NCBI GenBank assembly: GCA_024336345.1
Contig: JANFOG010000011.1
Location: forward strand, 930,001 to 994,000
Direction of reading: 5' to 3'
DNA length: 64,000 nt
Source: Mariannaea sp. PMI_226
Taxonomy: Eukaryota > Ascomycota > Sordariomycetes > Hypocreales > Nectriaceae
The first letter of the stretch is position 1. Each line of letters opens with the position of its first letter. Under the pieces are notes generated by a model. The model did not search any database, had not been told where the DNA came from, and saw only the letters and a program-made list of their open reading frames with translations. The translations under genes were made by a program, and so were the position numbers. Positions 22,491 to 34,227 of the stretch are shown piece by piece.

Positions 22491-24992
22491 GATGGTCGTA
22501 AAGCCGGGCTGGTTGGGTTCTCCGCACAACCAAAAACCAAGCTAAAGCTCCCGCTGTCTGATGGGGTCTGGAGTGGAGGGATGTGATGTATTGTAGCGAG
22601 CAAAGCGGGAGAAGAGAAAAAAAATATTAAAAACCTGGCGACAAGTATGATCTCAGCTTGCGCCTGCTCGTCCTGGCCTGAACCAAGCGGTTCCCAAGGG
22701 AAATATTATTTCATCCCCCGCCGACGTGTTCGGGGTAGGGAAAAAGAGAGAGAGGGAGAGAGAAGGGAGCGCACGCCCCGGATTGCGGATGGCGGATGGC
22801 GGTGATGATGAACATGACTAAATTGTCACCAACCATGGACCGACCCGGATTAACTTTGTTTCGGCACGGAAATTGCAGCGAGGCGTCAGCCCTAAAGAAG
22901 AATGCGGAGGAGTCGGTCAAGGACGATGAAAAGGACGGACTGAAGCCACCTGTGGTCTGGGCCGCAAACAGCCAGCTTTTTTTACAAGGGAGGGGGAGGG
23001 GGGAGGGGGGAATGGCTCCCTGTGAGTCGCTCGTGAGAGCTTGGGTGAGGAGTGAGCCTGGGGGGTTAGAGAGCCAGAGAGTCAGAGCCCGCGATAGAGG
23101 CTGGCAGAGTCTTTAATTGTCGGGGGCCAGACGATAAACAGACACACGGTGATTGAAGCCTATCTGAGATTTTCATGAGGTCCCAGACGGTCGGTAACTC
23201 CCAAATCCACGGGCCTGGTTTAGGCGTCTGGGGCTGATGGTGAAGCTCCCGACAATGTGGTTCAGCATGACGCATTCGAAAGATGGGAACCCTCCATGAA
23301 GGTCGCACAACCCTTCCCTTTATTTCCACATCATCTGCCTCCTGGTGTGGCATTGACCGCTACTCTCACCACCAGCCGTTTGCTCCTGCGGCACGGTGAG
23401 CATCCTCTTTCTAACCTACTGTAAAGGATGTATGCAGCTGGCCGAAATGAGTTGTGAGACAACGCACCGGACGGATTGGTCCGGCTCGGAGCGAGCAGTA
23501 TCCGACAGTCCATGCCCCCGTATTCCATGTCAAAAAGTCCTGGATTTCTCCCGAAGAATGTATGCATTCGGAACTGATCTGTCATATCTATTTTTTCCTC
23601 ATCGAGTTGATGTACTTTACACAGTACGAAGACAACATCTGATGTCTGAGATGTACAGCCTGGACTGGACTCCCCTCCCCCCTGGCCCTCGTACGTCCCC
23701 CTTGTTCAGCCCCCATCCTATCATGCGCCTAGCCCTGCGGGAGCGGCGGCCCAACGGAACGGGGCCTTTGGAAAAAGTGGATTCCCATCCTCTTCAGAAA
23801 TAGGACCTGGAACAAGTGGAGAGAGGTGTTGTTAGTGGACTTCTTTCTTTGTGTTTGAAGCTCCAAGTTGGAGAGGAGGGGAGGGGGGGAGGGTGGACTT
23901 GGGAGGGGAAAACGAAGAGGAGGGAAGAGGTAGTCAAGACAGTGCAGGGATCCCATCGACACGGGGAATATGTCGAGTTCGCCTAGGGATCTGTATGGCA
24001 GCGTGGCATGTCCTCACTTGTTGGCCACAATAGCAGGACGAGGCACTTCCGCTTTTGGTTTAACAACGTCAGGGGTGGTAGTGGACCGGCTAGATCTAGC
24101 TCTGCAACTCAATCCTCGTAGGATCCAAAGAGGTGCATCGGAGACGTAGCCTATGAGGACAATCCTGCTGGTCTTTATAAATTAGCCTTGCAATCCTCTG
24201 ACGAACCCATGGGTAGAACCGACCTCGGTTAGACTAAAAGACTTGCTTATCACTACGATGACACCCTCTTGGTCACTAGTTATGCCTGTCTATATCTTTG
24301 GCCCAGTTAGTTATGGCTTCAGCGTTTCCTCCGGTTCCCGCAAGTTACAGTTCGACACGTCAAATCGATCTGCAGCATCTTCAACAAATGCATATTGCGC
24401 CCTGAGTTACCGAAAAAACCTTCCTAAAATCGTCCATGTCCAATTCTGGTCATTCATGATTCTTAGCACAATATCAAGCGTCATGGGGACCAACCCGGGC
24501 ATATCGTCCTTGACCCCTACAGGATCCCGCTCTTGCGTCATTAAAGGTATTTAGCCACCCTTGTGGGTAACTATTATGGGGTTCTTCGGACATGGCGGCT
24601 TTTTCTTTATTAAGGCGAGAGCCGTTAGTTATAGCTCGTGCTTTTATAACGGTGTATTGCAAAGCTTCTGTGCCAAACTAAGCGCGAAGAGGGATAATCT
24701 GACGGTAGAGATATATGGACATATGGAATTTTATATATACTGGAGAATGTTTTGAAGAAATCCAGAGAGTTTTAGGATAAACTAGATACAAATAGGTATT
24801 TGGAGTTTTTTGTTTGCCCATCTATTTGCAACATACCCGTATATCCATCACATCAATAAACAATGCCACGCATGTCAAAAGGATAACTAGTATATTCTTG
24901 GATAAGGACCACATTTCTATTTGGGAGCTGTCCATCATTATGCAAGTCTGACGTCCCAATGGCCCCTAAGGGCCTTGAGGCATCGCCCATTC

Positions 24993-25021
24993 CCCAAGAG
25001 ACCCCCCTTCAGTCTCTTGGG
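24993..25021. promoter_or_regulatory. 10-bp perfect inverted repeat in terpene synthase promoter
   Basis: CCCAAGAGAC at 24993-25002 is exactly mirrored as GTCTCTTGGG at 25012-25021, with a 9-base pyrimidine-rich spacer. It ends 146 bp before the terpene synthase ATG. Such dyads are typical of binding sites for dimeric regulators, but a hairpin in DNA or RNA is equally possible. A near-palindrome GGCCCCTAAGGGCC lies just before it at 24961-24974. Confidence 0.45.
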
Positions 25022-25057
25022 TCCATACTACGGGGCAAGGAGCCAAGTTACGTGATG

Positions 25058-25066
25058 CATAAATAG
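25058..25066 (+). promoter_or_regulatory. TATA-like element of terpene synthase gene
   Basis: CATAAATAG lies 102 bp before the ATG and is followed by an A/C-rich leader. The position and sequence fit a fungal TATA box. This is inferred from sequence only. Confidence 0.4.
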
Positions 25067-25167
25067 TTAACCACCACCCCCTTGAATCTCTATGAGACAA
25101 GACATTCCATAGTAGCAAATTTCTATCATTGCATTGAATACATCACTCATCTACGCATCCCTTGATC

Positions 25168-26259
25168 ATGAACTCAGTTTTGGATGTCACTGAGCTCCTC
25201 AGGGGTACAGTCATCACCCCAAACGCCACCCTTGCTGGTCTCCTCCTCTTTTCTCTCTTGTCTGTTTGCATCTACGCAGCACTCTTCAAGAGGCAACAGC
25301 GTCTGAGTGAATCCGTCCCCGCCAAGGATTCATACACAGTGCCTCTCCTTGTTTCCAGGTTCTCCAGTCGATGCCATCCTGATGTTCAGGAGATCTATGG
25401 GCATTCCAAACAAAGCTGTGACCAATATCTAAAGGAGGTGGCCGAAAAAGAAGTCGTCTCGCACAATGGCGCCTTTGCTGCTTGTGGTGGTTTCTATTGC
25501 AGCTGGGTTTACCCTGACGGAGACAAGGAGAAAGTCAAGATTGTTTCCGACTTCTACTCTGCCTGGGTCTTCATCGACGACCTCATTGATAACAGCACTG
25601 ACATGTCATGTGTGATTGATCACTTGGAGGGTTTGCGGAGAAGAGGAAATGGCAAGCCTCATGACCATAAGGGACTCGATCATATGTTCCGCCTTTACAC
25701 TCAGAAAGATTGGAACCCCGAGTCCCTTCAGCTTACCAAGGCCGAGTTTGAGCTGTGGAGACATACTACGCTGAAACTTCGACTGATCGAGGCCGAAAAG
25801 CGACAAGTGTCAGTCGAGGAGTATCTCACCTACCGGCAGACCAACTCGGCTATGGGAATGATGTACGTTGTCATGAACTACACACATCCTGACCTCGCTG
25901 AGGACTTTGTGCGCTTCAATGAGATGGACCCAGAAACCATCAACCGGTACTTCAGCTACTGTGGTATCAGCGTGGGCATTGTGCTTGATCTTTACAAACT
26001 CAACGCAGACCACGCCCAGGTGTGTGAGTACATGCACATTGCCAAGATCATTCAGTTCTCTTCGCACACCCCAATGAGCCTACCTGAGGCCGTGGACAAG
26101 TCCGTTGTCATGTTCCACGAATACGAAGACAAGCTCGCGGTGGAACTTGGCAGAATTGCGGCCTTCAGCCCCAAACTCGCCAAGGCCATGGAAGAAGTAC
26201 ATGGAGGAAGCATCAAGTGGCTTGAAATTATGCGTGGACGCCGATACACAAAGAAATGA
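25168..26259 (+). CDS. Putative membrane-anchored class I terpene synthase
   Basis: Single exon, 363 residues. FIDDLID (135-141) is a canonical DDxxD metal-binding motif on the helix expected in class I terpene cyclases. EEYLTYRQTN (217-226) resembles the helix carrying the pyrophosphate-sensing Arg. GRRY (357-360) after a Trp matches the C-terminal RY pair. Family members ionise a prenyl diphosphate and cyclise the cation. Two things are odd. Residues 20-40 (LAGLLLFSLLSVCIYAALF then KRQQR) look like a transmembrane anchor, rare for soluble cyclases. At the usual NSE triad the sequence is LDLYKLNAD (273-281), keeping the Asp but not the Asn, Ser or Glu. The enzyme may bind metal differently, or may not be a conventional cyclase. 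A P450 gene faces it at the 3' side. No intron is needed. Confidence 0.72.
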   Translation: MNSVLDVTELLRGTVITPNATLAGLLLFSLLSVCIYAALFKRQQRLSESVPAKDSYTVPLLVSRFSSRCHPDVQEIYGHSKQSCDQYLKEVAEKEVVSHNGAFAACGGFYCSWVYPDGDKEKVKIVSDFYSAWVFIDDLIDNSTDMSCVIDHLEGLRRRGNGKPHDHKGLDHMFRLYTQKDWNPESLQLTKAEFELWRHTTLKLRLIEAEKRQVSVEEYLTYRQTNSAMGMMYVVMNYTHPDLAEDFVRFNEMDPETINRYFSYCGISVGIVLDLYKLNADHAQVCEYMHIAKIIQFSSHTPMSLPEAVDKSVVMFHEYEDKLAVELGRIAAFSPKLAKAMEEVHGGSIKWLEIMRGRRYTKK

Positions 26260-26824
26260 AGTGCTCGTGTTTTTCTTTGGTTATGGGGACTGCAGGCGGA
26301 CGGGACCAGATTATTACGGACCAGATTATTACGGACCAGATTATTACCCTTGTCTAAACAGACACTTGGCCATTTATCATGAATAAACGATTGGATAGTA
26401 ATGACATGATCCTTGTACCCCCTCAATTGCTTCCGCTCTTCGCTTAGTGTGCTTGACATCCCCTAGTTAGCGTGTGGAAACAAAGTGCGCGTGGCCAAAA
26501 TGTCTCACGAATGTACTCATGATATCGGCGTGGCACACCAACGGTCTGGCGCATGCTACGGAGGCTTGAATTAGTACAGTATACGTTCTTGACCATCACA
26601 TCACCAAAAGGTACTCAGTCATTTCACTCTTCAAGGCTACGGGAATACGTGCGAGAATCGCGGGGTAAACATCCTCCTGGATCGAGTCTTTACATTCTGT
26701 CTGCTCACTCATACTCTACTACGAATTAGTTCTGTATCGTGTTCAATGAAATCGCCCATATTCATGATAGACGCAAATCCCTCCCCTCCTGACCTCAATC
26801 TATTTTCGTAGATGGCACCAGCGT
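26260..26824. other. Convergent 3' region between terpene synthase and P450
   Basis: About 565 bp between two facing stop codons. Apart from the 15-bp repeat array and AT-rich stretches with AATAAA-like words (GAATAAACG near 26380), no structure is seen. It should hold both polyadenylation regions. Confidence 0.45.
26303..26347 (+). repeat. Three perfect 15-bp tandem repeats
   Basis: The unit GGACCAGATTATTAC occurs three times without change, 43 bases after the terpene synthase stop codon. It therefore probably lies in the 3' untranslated region. Confidence 0.85.
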
Positions 26825-28558
26825 CTAGGAGGCACGAATGGGCCTAACATACGCCCAGAAATCCTCCTTGTCCCACAACAGGTAGGCTTTTTGCCTGTTG
26901 ACCCAGCCCCTGTTCTCAGGGAGAGTTTCAATGTCAAAGTTGTAGAAGATCCTCGCCAGTGCCAGGCGTGTCTCAGCGAAAGCAAGGCTGCAAGACATAT
27001 ATAAGTAATGGATTCAGAAAATTCACAATTGAGTAGGGAGACTTACTTGCGACCGGGGCAACTGGCAACACCCAGTCCAAATGGTTGGAAAGCATCAAAG
27101 TCATCAGTAGCAAACCGCTCGTCCTTTAAAAACCGCTCAGGGTGGTACTCAAAGGGCTCAGTGAAATGATCAGAGCTGTGGTATGCGGCCCATTGGGCAA
27201 CAGTGACGACCGTCTATTAATGTTAGTGAATGGAAAATTGACTTTATAGGCTGTGGATTGCTACCTTTTCAGGAACCTCGTAGCCACTGATGGTCGCTCC
27301 TCCTGGAGGAACGACTCTAGGCAAGCTGGGAGGAACTGCGGGGAAACGTCGAAGAGTCTCCCACAGGCAGGCATGGAGATACGGTAAGTTATTGATAGTA
27401 ACAAGGTTGATCTCATCTTCATTCTTGAATTGGGATCGGATCTCATTGGTCAGCTTATGCATAACATATGGGTTTTCAGTTACGAGAGCGATGGTGGATG
27501 TCAAGAGGGTTGAGGTGCTTTCTGAGCCTGCTGTAATAAGCTGTGTACCGTTTGCCAAAAGCTGCTCGAAAGACTGCGTTCCGTATTAGTAAACTACCTA
27601 AGAAATATAAGGGAATCAATAATAGAGCCAGGACACGTACCAATGGGTCTTTACGGTTGATCAATGGATCAAGAAAATCCGGTCTCTCCTTCTCTGCGGA
27701 CAGACGAGCTACAATCTTCTCTCTTGTAAGGTTCTCATGTAGAAGTTTGCCTTTGAGAAGAGTGCTGTTCGCGAGCGCATGGACAAGACGCTGGAATCCC
27801 AAGTACATCAATACTTGAAGGCAAGAGAATTCCTTGACGTTTGTGGTGATGGCGCGGACCCATGGGTGGTATTTCGAGTCTTTGAGGCCACCAAAGTCAG
27901 ATCCGAAGCCAAGATTGCCAATGACATCAAACGTCAGATAGTTCAGCCAGTCGCGCAAGTTGACACGCAGCTCGCCATCCTTTGACTCTTCATTGAGCCT
28001 GCGGATGAGGAGATCAAGGTACCCTTGCATGATGGGTTCTTGCTGGCGTAGTGCCCTTTCGGAGAAGGCAGGGGCAAGTGTGCGCTTCAACGAAGCATGA
28101 TACGACTTGTCCATAGAGATAAGGGTCTCTGGAGCGTCAGGGCCGGCGAACTGATAGAATCTATCATATCTTGCCATGTCTCTGACTCCATGGGGCCCAG
28201 AATGAGGCAAATAGATATCCTTCCATGCCTGTGCGCTGATGAACGAAAGCTCGTTGGGCGAGACTCGAACAACAGGACCGTACTTGTCATGTAAGGCTTT
28301 GCACTCGTAGACAAGTTCACCTCGTACAAACTTGTAGTGGCGATAGAAGGGGGTAGCTCGAGCAATGAGCGGACCGGGAAAGTTGCGTAAGGGGTGGAAA
28401 AAGAGGTTATACAAGATTTTCCCAATGCCAAAGACAACAGTCTGTCAACAGTGTCAATTATTAGCATGAACATTAGAAAACTTCCAAATGTGGCGCGTAG
28501 TAGTACATACCGAGACAATGAGCACCACGGCTACTTGAGTAGGGTTTGTGATAGCCAT
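26825..28558 (-). CDS. Cytochrome P450 monooxygenase
   Basis: Five exons (28511-28558, 27641-28441, 27265-27573, 27047-27213, 26825-26987) give 495 residues. An N-terminal anchor (about 9-30) ends at the proline-rich hinge FFHPLRNFPGPL, placing the enzyme on the ER facing the cytosol. The I-helix motif is AGSEST (298-303), ExxR is ETLR (355-358), and the heme loop is FQPFGLGVASCPGRN with Cys438 as the iron ligand. All hallmark residues are intact. General style (ALHDKYGPVVRVSPNELSF) resembles fungal CYP65-like trichothecene-pathway or other terpenoid P450s, but the subfamily is a guess. It converges on the terpene synthase with 565 bp between stops, suggesting it oxidises that enzyme's product. 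The splice sites are all standard and the phases agree. Confidence 0.9.
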
Positions 28559-31500
28559 TGTCGTTCACTCGATACTCCGAATGTAATGGCAAAAACTTGC
28601 AAAAAAGAAGAAAGGACTTGCGCAACTAGTAAGTTGCAGTTTGAAGAAAGAAAGACAGTCCAGCAACAAAAGGACAGGACGCGGCGGAAACTTGAGAGGG
28701 GGAAAGCAGGAGACTGCCCTTCTTCTCTACCTGACCCGTCAATCTGGATGAGGACTCTTAGACGCTGTTACATTACCAAACAGCTCGCATTGAGAGTGGA
28801 GCACGCAGAATCTCGCAATACCACCGAGATGCTCGTGAACGTTGGTTACCCTGTGCCATGAGTTGGATATGTCATATTACATGTGCCGGAGTGACGTGGC
28901 GGGTTGCTGATCGTCGAGATATCGGAACTCGAGCAAAAGGGTCGAGTGGAGATGGGAGCAAAATATCGCCCAACCCATCGTGTTGCATAATGCACACAGT
29001 AGTTCACAGTAGCTCGCAGTAGTTTGCGCAAAAGCACCACGGTCGTGTTTCCTCGTGACGTGTACGAAACTAATTTCTGCAACACACAGGGTTCCGTGAG
29101 CCCCGGTTGCATCCTTGGGCCGACTCGAGGATCGAGATTGTGGGAGATCAAATGGAACACAAGGACAACGGGGCCGGAGGTGGGACAGGCAAATTGAGGT
29201 CCCGATAGACTGGCAACCCACTGGGCTGGTAGAATTCATGATTGCGGAGATGACACGCCCCCTCCATCTCTCCAAATGACAACCTCTCTTTTGTTCCAAT
29301 GGTGTTGGTTGCTGGATGCTCCACACGGCCGCAGCAGGGTGCCTAGTCCACTTTCGAATCCAGAAATCCATGATACCTACGTGTCTGCTTCCGTTTGCAC
29401 ACGGACGGGGTCGACCGACGGATGCCAGAACGGAACGGCGCGAAAGCGACCCATGGTTCATGATACACTACATGCAGCATAAGAGGAGCCTCTTCAACCA
29501 ACAATTTCACTGTGCAGCACTCTTGTGGAGTGTAAGTGAGACCTAAGGTGTCCAGCATGGGACGATTTCTCCGCACAGTGGATATCACATTAGACGGACC
29601 TCCCCGTCAGATATTATGTTGAAAGGGACTTGAAAATCTATTCAACACAGCTCCCCGGCTGCAGGATTCAAGTTAATGTGCAGTCACCAACGATGGCTTT
29701 GTTCCCGCCCCTTGTTCCCGCCCCCTGGAGTCTGGACAAGCTTCACTAAACCCCCGCAAGCTCGCCTAGTGATAACCCCCCCCCCCCATGATAATTCCCT
29801 CAGTGTGATTCCTCAGTGTGATTAATCTTGGGCAGCGACTGCATGGAGAGGACCAGACTGCCTATGAGGATTCCCCTTGGGACAAAGCAAGGTGAATAAA
29901 ATGGATCCCTAAGCTCCTCCGGCCGCCCGACTCCGAGTTAGGCATCATTGCGACGCCTCTGTTTGGAGTTCCCTAGTGGTAGATCTCCTCCCCGTATCTG
30001 TAATATGATAAATGATGATAGTAATAGTCCATGTGGGCGACCATTCGCTTAGACCAACATATGCGGACTGACTTGCCAAAACTCCACCGTCAAGCATTAG
30101 TCGTAGAGAGTGGCAGAAGTACACAGTATACTGAAGCATTGAAAGAGGCTATGCACAGGTATGATACCGGTACAATAAGTGGTAGCCACCAAAGCGCCCT
30201 TTGTTGAGTACAGTCGAAGTTTCAAGGAGGAATTGACGTGTTCCGACCATTACCGAGGACTCTGTGGAGCAATGCGATGTGGACTAGAGAGAACAAGGAC
30301 TCAAGTTTCGATTTCGGGCTTCTCGGACGAAGAAGTATCCGTGTTGGTCCTTGTTCTCAAGGTAATACCTCGGTGATACGTAGTTATGACCTCTCCACAC
30401 TTGAATCAATTCCCAGAAGCCACGACATTCGTAGAGGAAGGACCGTGACCAATCAGTTGAGGTAGTGGTGAATGAGGGGATTCGAGGTAGCTCTATTGAA
30501 CTTGAGAAAGTTTTCTCCCGAAGGTCCATCAGATCCGGCCCGGAGAGATATCCCAAATGAAGCATGGTAAACTGAGGACGATGAGGGAAGTATAGTAAGG
30601 GCTCTTGAGGGAATTCATTCATACCAACCCCCTCATGATGACCGCCCACAATGAGTTTGAAAAGACGACTGTTCTGGGTGCATGTCTATGATTACTTTCA
30701 GACTTGTAGTCCGTGACGCCTCTAACTAAACAATCTCTATGAATCTATATTACATGTTGCCTTTCTGTTTGGAATCTTGCCGTGAAATGGAATGCCGCTA
30801 TTTTGGATGGCTATGAAATTTAATTATCCAAACCTTTGGATTTCCCGAACGTCGGACAAGATCCGATATATGGCCATTCGTATCAGATAAAAATCGCAGT
30901 ATCACCGGAACTTGGTGATCGTTGACCCCGTAAACCCTACTGCAATTCTGAAATTCCAGCCAGCTAGACTCTGCCTAGGTACGGATAGCAGGTTAAAATT
31001 CGTAGTCTTGAAATCATGTAAAAAAACCAAAAATCAAATAAGCCTTCCCTGTTGAATAGACTAACCGAACTTCCCTTCAAGTGGTATGCTTCGTGAGGTT
31101 TCTTGTTGTGAATTTTCCATCAAGCATCACTAAATTGAAGCAAGTAAGGGCTCGAGTTATGCCTTTCACAATGTAATAATGGTATGTGGAAGAATTGAGG
31201 GCCAAAACTTTTGCGAAATGTGGCTGTGGTGGTTTGCATAGTTTGACATCTCTTTTCTTAAGCCGCTGACAGTCATACCTCCTAACACGACTTCTCAATC
31301 TGCACGATCGCGTGTTCTATTGAGAGCCTCATTAGAACCAATGTAACATAGCGTGGAACATATTGAAAACCTCAGCAACTAGGACCGTTGCCCTCATGGA
31401 GAGAATAGGTAGTGGTAGGAGTGGCCTTTGCTATTCTCCTTCATCTCCGGTTTCCCATACACTTTTGCGTGAATAGTCCATGCAATCTATTTTGGCGCTT

Positions 31501-34227
31501 AATAGGATCATGGTATAGACTAGAACTACCCTTGAATCTTTTAGCTTGGTCACGATGTGCACTGTACATACTAGGTAGTAGTAAAACGCCACGCGGACCA
31601 ACCCTTGTCAGCCAAAAGCAAAGACAATGGGAACTAACCAAGGCTCAAACCCTTTTTGTCGCCCCGTTGATAGTCTAACCGAAGACTAGTACGGCGAGAT
31701 CGTGGCACTTCGGTGAGTGCGAATCTAGGGGAACTAAATATTTTCATCCCGGGGAAGTGAACTTGTAATGTACCTGGATCGATTGGTAGGATCGCCTTGC
31801 GGTGACGTATGAAGCAAGGCATCCCCGGCTTCCCGCAGCCACATCCCTTAGCTTCCGTGCGGCTCTTCGTATTGTCTCACCTCAGCTAAGACCCGAAGTA
31901 TTGACAATGGAACACTGCAGTTGTCAATTTGCGGAGCACCATTTGCACGAGGTAGAACAGCCAAAAGGCTTCGCGTCATGGTCATTCTACGAACCCCTTT
32001 GATTACCGAGCTAATGGCTTTTATTATTATACAAGACGAATAGTATTCATAAAAATCAATACATGTATTTGTTATTGTACTTCTCACTATCTGGCTACGT
32101 TTACCGGAGCTGAAACTCGATGACTGTTGGGGTTGGGCTTGGATGTGGCTCCGACATTCAAGGTTTCAGCAATTGCCATGAGCAGTATTATTTAGGTTAG
32201 CAAATCGTATGGTGATAATATTGGCATGCGTGTATTCACCATGACACCACTTTGGAATTGAGTATATGCGAGTCGGCGGCGGTGCTCGCACACCACTTCA
32301 TCGCGATGGCTCCGCCTGAAAGCGTGAACACGTGGGCAGGTCCCATCACAAAAATGGCCGCTGAGCATAATAGGTTACCAAGGGGGAGGAGAGGTAGGGG
32401 AGTATGCGTAAAGAATTTCCACCTGTATCTGATCGATCAGATTTATCTAGCTTCTGGTCTCCTGGCTGTGCCTCATCAACTTACCCAAGACAGGTGACTC
32501 CGAAACCAAATTTGGATTTTGTCCATTTCTAAACATGAGGAACCGAGACTATATTGACTCAAAGCCCAGACAGTTGTGTCACCCAGAGAGACTGGTCTGA
32601 TTCATTGCGTTGACGCGAGCAGTCTTGCTTCTCCCCATTCATAGGGATCACATGGTGTTTCTTGGATTTAGCCTTGTTTTTCAAGATGGAAACGTGAGTA
32701 TGACACGTTGGCCTCAAGGTGCGTGGACCAATCTTCGGCTCCATGCTGGCAACAGCCGAGCCAGCCGCATATGCATAAGAAGGTCATGAGGGCTTTAGGC
32801 TGTACGATGCATATTGCATTACCAGGGTGCATAGATATATCGCAAGAAATCAAGAACTATATAAAAGACATTTTGGAGTCCTAGTACAATACCAAACCTG
32901 ACTTTCAGAGTTTGCCTATATTTTTGTATAGTAAGAGTTATCTCACATATATTCCTTGCAACCATCAACGAAATATTGCCCAGGTAATATTAGGTATCTT
33001 CCGCTATAATCCCTTCACGAGGTTATCAAAATGTCTTATTAACAAGATAACAAGTTCCATCCTTCAGTACGTCCAGCGATTATAAGCGTACTGTAATGAG
33101 GCCCGGGAGCAAAACAAGTGGCTTTCCTACTGTGTCCTTGACAACTTGACAGTGAATGAGAAGGTCTGAAGATGGTGCTGGCTATACGGATTAGCTGAGG
33201 AATTTTATTCGCAATGATTCGCCGCCCCGTTGTTCGACAAGGCAACAATTAACAGCAACACGCGTGAATTTACGGTCCGGCTGTCGCTGCGTTCAAGTCG
33301 TGACTGACATGCTGTGGAGCAGTGGGGCTGGATATATGTCTTTACTAAATGAGGTGTTGGAGAGCTCCAATGCCATCTGTTTTTTTGTCTCATTCAAGTT
33401 GGAGGGCTGGTAGTAGTGAGTGGACCGTCAAAGGCCAAGTCACGTTGGACCCAGTCGGCTCGAGTTGTTTATTCTAGTCACAGCAACCTTTCGAAGCGAC
33501 TAGGCTCTTTTATAGAAAAATGTACATTTATATAGGTCTTCAAATCCACTTCTAATTGCGATAAAGAGGGCGTGCACTACAGTATGTGCTCGTCTTGAAC
33601 TTTCTATAGTGGACGCTGTATACGTGTCTCACTGCAGCACCCGCCCAAGAAAGTCGGGTGTCGCGGCGCAGCCCAATAAGAACTACGAAACTGCTAGGAA
33701 GCGACATCATTGTGCATTTCAGCTTCAATAGCAGAAAAGCGTGCATTTGTCTCATTTTGGCCGCCAGTGCTGACGCAGGATTTTAGTTGCTTCTTGAGGA
33801 AAGTTTTAACCCCAGTCATTCGACCTTGTGTGAGTGATATATACAAATCAATCAACATACTCCGGAAATCAAAGGATGGGGGTAATAGACGCATCGCCTG
33901 GCATTGTGATGATTTCGGTAGCTATTGAAAAAGATGACTTCCCTCTGTCGTCTCCGTGATCTGTTGTCTTCTAGCTTCTACATCCTTGCTCACAATGTGG
34001 AACATGCATAGTAGTGGCGGCCGACCGCACCAAACCTCAAGACTAAGTTGACGGCCAGCTTACAAAGCAGGATAAAGATAGAGGGTTGCATTATCATAAT
34101 ATACAGACTATTCCCTTATCAGATTCCATTCTCGATATAGTAGAGACAACCCTTTTGAACGAAGATAAACATTAGAAACCAAATTTGTAGATCGACACAG
34201 GGTGTCCTAGCAGAGATAGAGAGAAAT
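28559..34227. other. Long stretch without recognisable genes, 5.7 kb
   Basis: The left end is the P450 promoter. I found no open frame with domain support. The longest (30284-30649 minus and 31412-31678 plus) look random. There is a C12 run at 29776-29787, GTGTGATTCCTCAGTGTGATTA direct repeats near 29805, and many short AT-rich segments. Old decayed insertions are possible but I cannot recognise any. The gap contrasts with the gene density on both sides. Confidence 0.4.

Larger units (their letters stand above)
22491..25167. other. Divergent intergenic region before the terpene synthase
   Basis: About 2.7 kb between the methyltransferase start and the terpene synthase start, which point away from each other. 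It includes GA-rich tracts near 22745-22775 and 22990-23010. Around 24240-24560 the minus strand has short coding-looking pieces (LVPMTLDIVLRIMNDQNW) broken by stops, perhaps a gene relic, but I cannot name a family. The right end holds the terpene synthase promoter, listed separately. Confidence 0.4.

Noticed and set aside
23396..23803. 135-codon plus-strand frame
   Set aside because: No family resemblance, and it lies in a GA/CT-rich promoter-like area.
24961..25060. Possible Tri6-type (YNAGGCC) sites in the terpene synthase promoter
   Set aside because: No exact YNAGGCC match was found next to the gene; only loosely similar words are present.
30284..30649. 121-codon minus-strand frame in the gene desert
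   Set aside because: No domain, no plausible splice partners, isolated.
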